Part shown: positions 59,301 through 64,000 of the stretch, in pieces
How the letters are laid out: each line of letters begins with the position of its first letter
Position numbering within the stretch: the stretch's first letter is position 1
From: Allium sativum
Lineage: Eukaryota > Streptophyta > Magnoliopsida > Asparagales > Amaryllidaceae
Direction: 5' to 3'
Length of the DNA stretch: 64,000 bases
Assembly: GCA_030737875.1 (NCBI GenBank)
Contig: CM060921.1
Location: 404,156,192 to 404,220,191 of the forward strand
The notes under the pieces: model-generated
What the model was told of the DNA's origin: nothing
Seen by the model: only the letters and a program-made list of their open reading frames with translations
Databases searched by the model: none
Translations under genes and position numbers: made by a program

Positions 59301-61684
59301 TTAAAACGAAACGTGGCCGTGTAGTTCATGTTTTGAAACCGTGATTTCAAACGACTAGTGCGGGAAATCCGACCATTGGATTTTCCCGAAACCGCAACCG
59401 TTGGGTTCGCCTTGGAGATATCTTTCCAACGGCACCAACTTTGTGAAGATCCGACGGTTGGATTGTCTGGAATGTTTAATTCAAAACTGAAGAAAAACAG
59501 CGCCAGAAACGATTATATTTATATATATGTATGAATATAATTAAATTAAATCGAATATCGACGCTACAGTTCGTAAATTGAAATCGTAACTTCAAATGGC
59601 TAGTGTGGAAGATCCGACCGTCGGATTTTCCCAAAACTGAAACCGTTGGATTCGTTTTGAAATGACCTTCCTAATGATGTAAAATTTGGGAAGATCCAAC
59701 GGTTAGATTTTCAGATATGTGTAAAACAAAATTAGTGAAAAGCAGCGCCAGTGCATCGACACGACCCGAAACGTCGTTTAATTAAATATGGCCGTTTTGA
59801 ATTAAATAAAAATGGCGATATATCGTTATAAAATACTATAGACGATATAGAGTGGAAATAAACCAATTTTGTTGTGTTTGCTTGATATGTGATGGTTGAA
59901 TGTATTTGACATGAAAATTATAACTAAATAACTGAAATGTGAATGTTGAATAGTCCAACCATGTGATTAATTGATTTGAAAATCTAAATATACGTGGGTT
60001 ATTTGAAAAGGCCGAGTTTATCTCATTTCAAATAATCGATCGACGTTGAGAAGTCGAAGAGTCGAAGATGGCTGAAGACCGACGATCTCCACATAGGATG
60101 GATGGGCGCTACTGATGCTCGTGATTGGAGTAGCTACCATGAAGGAATTGAAGTAGTCGCCGTCGAAACATACTGTTGATTGTACGGATATGCGAGGAAT
60201 TGGTGCCTCCGGTTTCGTTCAGACCCAGAACGGACTTGTAAATGGACTGTGTGTCTGACATTGGATTTTGTTCTGTGTTGATTGATCTCTGTTAAATATA
60301 TATCTATTTGGCGGCGGAGAATTTATTCTCTTGCTTAACGCCCTTCTCTGAGACGTGCGAGCTCAGAGGTTATACATTGACAGAAATCAGTCGCATGGAG
60401 TGGATTGCCTGTGTGGCACGCCTGAGTGGCATATGATCAAGGCTTCTATTGCAAAGCAAAGTCTTGTGGTTGATGATCAAAGCATGGACTGTGTGACGTA
60501 GCTTTGTGTATAACGTGAATTCGCGAGCCTCACACCTCGGTATGAGTCATAAACGGGAGAGTGACTGCAGGAAGAGCACGACGTTTCTTTCTAGCTAAGG
60601 TGGTGTCAGTGACCTACCAGCCCTGACATTATGTATACTTTTCACCTGTGTGGTTGTTGGAATGCGAGGCGCCTCGATATAGGTCTGTAAGGACCGGGAA
60701 ACGTGTGTTCAGGAATAACTAATCATCAAAAGTAAGAGAGGACCGGCCCTGAAGATCCAAGGATCATAGTGGGGTCCTGGGACATTTGCTAGAGTGTCTC
60801 GAATCGGAGAGGAGCTTGCCCCTTGCCTCGACTCATGAAGGAATCCAATTTCCAATACGAAATATGCGGATGTGATTGTATTACTAGTATGGCGACATAG
60901 TAGATGGTAGCTATGCCGCCTAGGATTGATATTTATGATTGAATTTGATTTTGAAACATATATGCACTAGTAATAATATCAAACATTTTTGTTTTATACG
61001 TATGAAGCATTTTTGGCCATTATAAGGTAAAACTCTATCCTCCGGCTTGCGTTGCATTGTGTGATGGGACCTGAGTCTTATAGTGGCTTCAATTTATAAA
61101 AAGCATTGCGTTGATTTAATCGTTTACTTTATATCATGCACCAGCACTCATTGGAGTAAACCCGTTCCGCGAAAGTGGCGTGGTCCTATGATTTGCCTTA
61201 TTATTGTTGTTAATAAGTTGAGTAGATTTCTCATACCAGTCCCATGACTGACTCGTAGTTTTTTTCACCTTGCAAACTCGGGTGCCCTCATTTTGACACG
61301 GGCAGCCTAGTTACAGGTTTCGGACGCACCTTTTGGCTCATGGCGAGGCTTGACTACACCGTGCTGACTTGGATTTTCTCCGCCATTATTGTATCTATAT
61401 TATGATTCCGCCATTGGCGATGTAGACTGATATTTATTTTTTGTACTCTTTATGTATGATTCCGCCTTAGGCGATGGTGACTGATTATGTATCATTATGC
61501 ACTAAGTTGTTTCCTGTACTGTGCTTCTCTGATGTGATGATATCTATATGATTCCGCTGTCATATATGTGTAAATTATTCTATTTTCTGTTTATGCTATT
61601 ATCTGTGATATGCTAATGATGATTAATATGTTATATTCCAATGATTATCCTTAACACCGTGTCACGGGGTTTTGGATCGTCACA
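56337..61684 (+). repeat. Family D 3' LTR (5348 bp)
   Basis: Same termini and order as the 5' LTR. It retains 59370-59824, absent upstream, which holds two ~190-bp imperfect direct repeats around GATCCGAC(C/G)GT(C/T)GGATT. The same sequence type is in the A LTR (4490-4560), so the 3' LTR has the ancestral state. The deletion in the 5' copy sits at a short ATC match. Confidence 0.93.
59370..59824 (+). repeat. LTR segment retained only in D 3' LTR, with direct duplication
   Basis: Two copies (about 59345-59530 and 59575-59765) of: CAGTTC, TTCAAA, GATCCGACCGTCGGATTTTC, AACCGTTGG, then a second ATCCGACGG/ATCCAACGG box. These occur inverted in the A LTR, so the segment was lost from the 5' LTR rather than gained here. 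Confidence 0.75.
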
Positions 61685-61689
61685 AAAAA
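61685..61689. repeat. Target-site duplication of family D (right)
   Basis: AAAAA directly after GTCACA, then TCTATTG resumes the C LTR. Confidence 0.93.
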
Positions 61690-62553
61690 TCTATTGTTGA
61701 TGCTGTACCATTCGGGAAACGGTTGCTGATCCCAACCGTTGGTGATATACATTCGATACGCTCAAGCGAAATGAGTGGTCGGTCATGTGTGGCTGGGTTG
61801 CAAGATGTTCTTGTTGAACCCAGTGTATTCCTTTCTAGAGGTACACTAGCGAGAGGTGGTTCCATACCTTGTTATAGTTGGAAATCCATTACCCAATACG
61901 TGATTGCAATTTTTTTATACTATATATGTAGAACGTGAGATGGAAGCATTTCTGCTAGATGATTACTATATTGTGGTTGATAGACATTATTATAATATCA
62001 AAAGGTTTTTGATATAAAGATATTTTGGATTCTCATAAAGGAAAACCCATTCCGTTACACGGCGTGGTCTTATGAGATATCATTTACCTGTTCAAACTGT
62101 TTAAAACTGTTTTACTCACACCAGTCCCATGACTGACTCAGAGTTTATTTTGTTTTTGTTTTCCCTAAACTCTTGGGTGCCTAAATTTGTACGGGCAGTC
62201 AAGTAATCGGGATTTTACAGATGTAATTGGAGAGCTTGGAGCAGGAGGCTTCAGGATTATATAGCTATTGTTTATTTCCTCTGTTGTTGTAAGTTTTGTA
62301 CTCTACAATGTTATTGTACACATATACAGTTTGTATTTCAAAAGTTATGTTATATTTTATTCGTTCCGTTGTGAGATACATGTTTACTCTGATGATGATG
62401 TTCTTCTTCTTCTTCTTCTATTCTGTAAGTTCAATCTTATCTATTCTCAACCTCTAACTTCTTTCATTAACCATTCGGTTATTTTCGATCCTTGGATGTT
62501 CAATATGTGTTGTATATCGGATAACCAAGATCGTCAAAATCCAGGTCGTTACA
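61690..62553 (+). repeat. Family C 3' LTR, right part
   Basis: Aligns with about 39958-40805 of the C 5' LTR and ends GGTCGTTACA. A TTC microsatellite near 62402-62420 is longer than in the 5' LTR. Open frames at 61672-61938 and 62268-62570 are LTR sequence, not genes. Confidence 0.92.
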
Positions 62554-62558
62554 ACAAG
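62554..62558. repeat. Target-site duplication of family C (right)
   Basis: ACAAG after TTACA, matching 35387-35391. Confidence 0.9.
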
Positions 62559-63097
62559 TTTAGGGTTTGACTTGTGTCATCTGCTGTGTGAGGCCCATAT
62601 CAGTCAGTAACCATTTCTGGTATTAAAAGGGGTCCCCGCCCTAGGTAAGGGTCAGGGCACGCATACTGAACTTATTGTAAGAGGTTCATTTGTATAGGGG
62701 TGCATACAGGCATGTTCCAATGGAGCTATGTGCGTGCATGGGTCCGATCTATAGAGGAAAATAAGCCACTGTAGTACTAGCAAATAGGTATGTGTCCTTC
62801 TATAGGTTGCCACTTTAGGAAGTAATACACCCTATTTTGGAGCCGACATAGGATATTTACATGCTAGGGAGCTGATCGCTTAGGGTAGTAATTAGGGTAC
62901 ATCTAGTATTGTCTGTTTTCTGTTTAGGTACCCATTATTTCTGTTTGGGTAACATCCATTATTTCTGTTGAGGTACCTATTATTTCTGTTTGGGGTAAAA
63001 CCCGTTATGTAACTGGAGTACACCTAAAACTACCATTATGTTTATGTTGGGATCATTCTGTTTATGTTAAGTAATTAGGGGATACCTAATCCTATCA
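62559..63097. repeat. Older repeat DNA, right half of the C target
   Basis: Continuation of the sequence interrupted at 35391. It holds ~27-bp repeats of ATTATTTCTGTTTGGGTA (62925-63000), similar in style to 35045-35390. No open frame of note. It abuts the family E fragment at about 63098 without visible termini, so it may be LTR of a B/E-type element or an unrelated junction. Confidence 0.5.
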
Positions 63098-64000
63098 CAC
63101 ATCTTCAAAGACATCCGAGTATTCACGGACTACTCTAACAGATTGCAAGTTTTCAATAGATGCATCAAGATATTCTAGATAGCTAAGCATGACAGAATTC
63201 ATTGGATTACAAGAGATTTCGAGAGTGTTACCGAGGTGAGCCATAATTCTAACCACTCACTTTTCACAATCGAGGATGGCACCATTACTGGATAACCAAC
63301 CCATGCCTAAAATCAACCCATAGCCTGTGAAGCCCAAAACATAAGCATTACATCTAAACCCAACGCTTAGTATAGAAATTTCCAAATCCAAACAAATCAT
63401 TGACAAGTAAGCGAAACCCCCAATTGGATTTGAAACAACCATAGGACCCTCTACTATACTGGTATCTAGGTGCAGAGATTCAACTAAAGCAGTAGATATA
63501 AATGAGTGTGATGCGCCAGAATCAAAAAGAGTACGAACTGGATGATCAGAAAGATAAACTAAACTCTCAACAGAAATATTTCTACCCCTTTCTTGCGGAG
63601 GCGCAATGAGAGCATGAACCTGCCCTCCAGAATTGGATCCAATGCTCTGCCCTTGCCCTTGCCTTTTATGGCAATCCTTAGCCATATGTCATGTCTCGCC
63701 GCATTGAAAAAGGCCACCCATCTTCCTCTTCTTCTTCCTGCAGTCTTTAATTAGATGTCCAAGTATGCTACGAAATTTGCACTTCCTCTTTTCATGGGGT
63801 TTGTTTTTCTTCCCGCCTTTCTTGGGATCCATCTTCTTATTCTGCGATCCCTCCACTTTCTTGTCCAGAGGTTCTTCCACCATTGCCTCTTTCTTGCCAT
63901 TCTTGTCTTCCTCCTGTAACAATGCCATGTCCACCAGTCTCTCAAAAGTCGCACCCATAGGTATATGGGACATAGATAGGCTGTGCAGTGGCTTATTCAA
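63098..64000 (-). pseudogene. Family E: Ty3/gypsy gag-protease fragment
   Basis: Minus-strand frame from the window edge through the Gag C-terminus (Lys-rich linker), two decayed CCHC knuckles, an aspartic protease (LFDSGAS with the catalytic Asp at 63523-63521; GYGLILGMGWL) and onward to REYSDVFEDV, the usual lead-in to RT, where it stops at 63098. Lesions: Arg for the second Cys of knuckle 1, Leu for the first Cys of knuckle 2, TGA at 63691-63689 (expected Gly), TGA at 63259-63257. RT and later domains are absent. This is the closest coding relative of family B in the window. Confidence 0.88.

Larger units (their letters stand above)
46836..61684 (+). mobile_element. Family D: complete Ty3/gypsy chromovirus-type retrotransposon, nested in C
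   Basis: 5' LTR 46836-51734, primer site 51737, gag-pol 51992-56235, purine tract 56324, 3' LTR 56337-61684, flanked by AAAAA. Domain order Gag-protease-RT-RNase H-integrase defines Ty3/gypsy. The C-terminal chromodomain-like segment, long LTRs and tRNA-Met primer suggest a Tekay/Del-like chromovirus; the lineage name is inference. The ORFs are disabled by four nonsense codons and three frameshifts. LTRs are close to each other (about a dozen substitutions in the first ~700 bp by eye), so insertion is fairly recent. Confidence 0.95.
35392..62553 (+). mobile_element. Family C: complete large-LTR, non-coding retrotransposon, interrupted by D
   Basis: 5' LTR 35392-40805, internal region 40806-42325, 3' LTR 42326-46835 continued at 61690-62553. 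5-bp duplication ACAAG on both sides. LTRs are ~5.4 kb and the internal region 1.52 kb without gag or pol, so the element fits the large retrotransposon derivative type. It shares LTR 3' ends, leader stem-loop and 3' internal segment with A and D. Its LTRs differ from each other more than D's do, as expected for the older host element. Confidence 0.92.

Noticed and set aside
61672..61938. 88-codon frame spanning the D/C junction
   Set aside because: It spans the D LTR end, the target-site duplication and C LTR sequence, so it is a chance product of the insertion.

Overview
The window looks like intergenic, repeat-saturated nuclear DNA of a flowering plant. I find no host gene, tRNA, rRNA or CRISPR array. 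Nearly every base can be assigned to long-LTR Ty3/gypsy-type retrotransposons. The plant assignment rests on primer-binding sites matching plant initiator tRNA-Met (TGGTATCAGAGC), plant Ty3-type polyproteins with a chromodomain-like tail, nested insertions, and nonsense changes at CAG and CGA codons that suit CHG/CG methylation. The species cannot be named from the sequence. Family names A to E are mine.

Layout. (1) 1-23027: head-to-tail array of family A on the minus strand, about 7.4 kb per period. Each period is a ~6.4 kb LTR plus a ~1.05 kb non-coding internal region, so neighbouring units share LTRs. (2) 23031-33485: family B on the plus strand, with ~4.4 kb LTRs (the 5' one lacks its first ~144 bp) and a 1.8 kb internal region holding only a decayed protease and a pol C-terminal scrap. 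(3) 33486-34506: a diverged A-type LTR end. (4) 34507-34881: a diverged B-type LTR end. (5) 34882-35391 and 62559-63097: two halves of an older repeat split by family C. (6) 35392-62553: family C, 5.4 kb LTRs, 1.5 kb non-coding internal region, target-site duplication ACAAG. (7) 46836-61684: family D nested inside the 3' LTR of C, target-site duplication AAAAA. D carries a recognisable but disabled gag-pol (51992-56235): Gag, two zinc knuckles, protease, RT, RNase H, HHCC/DD35E integrase and a chromodomain-like tail. (8) 63098-64000: minus-strand gag-protease fragment of family E, the coding relative from which B appears to be derived.

How the parts relate. A, C and D are one clade. They share LTR 3' ends, the tRNA-Met site, a purine tract and a stem-loop just downstream of the primer site whose arms covary between families. 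A and C lack coding capacity and D has it, so the simplest model is non-autonomous large-LTR elements mobilised in trans by D-type proteins through a shared structured RNA signal. B and E form a second such pair. Each long LTR also carries its own array of short hairpin repeats and, after a promoter-like box, a leader ending in a strong splice-donor-like site. Relative ages from nesting: older A/B-type fragments, then C, then D.
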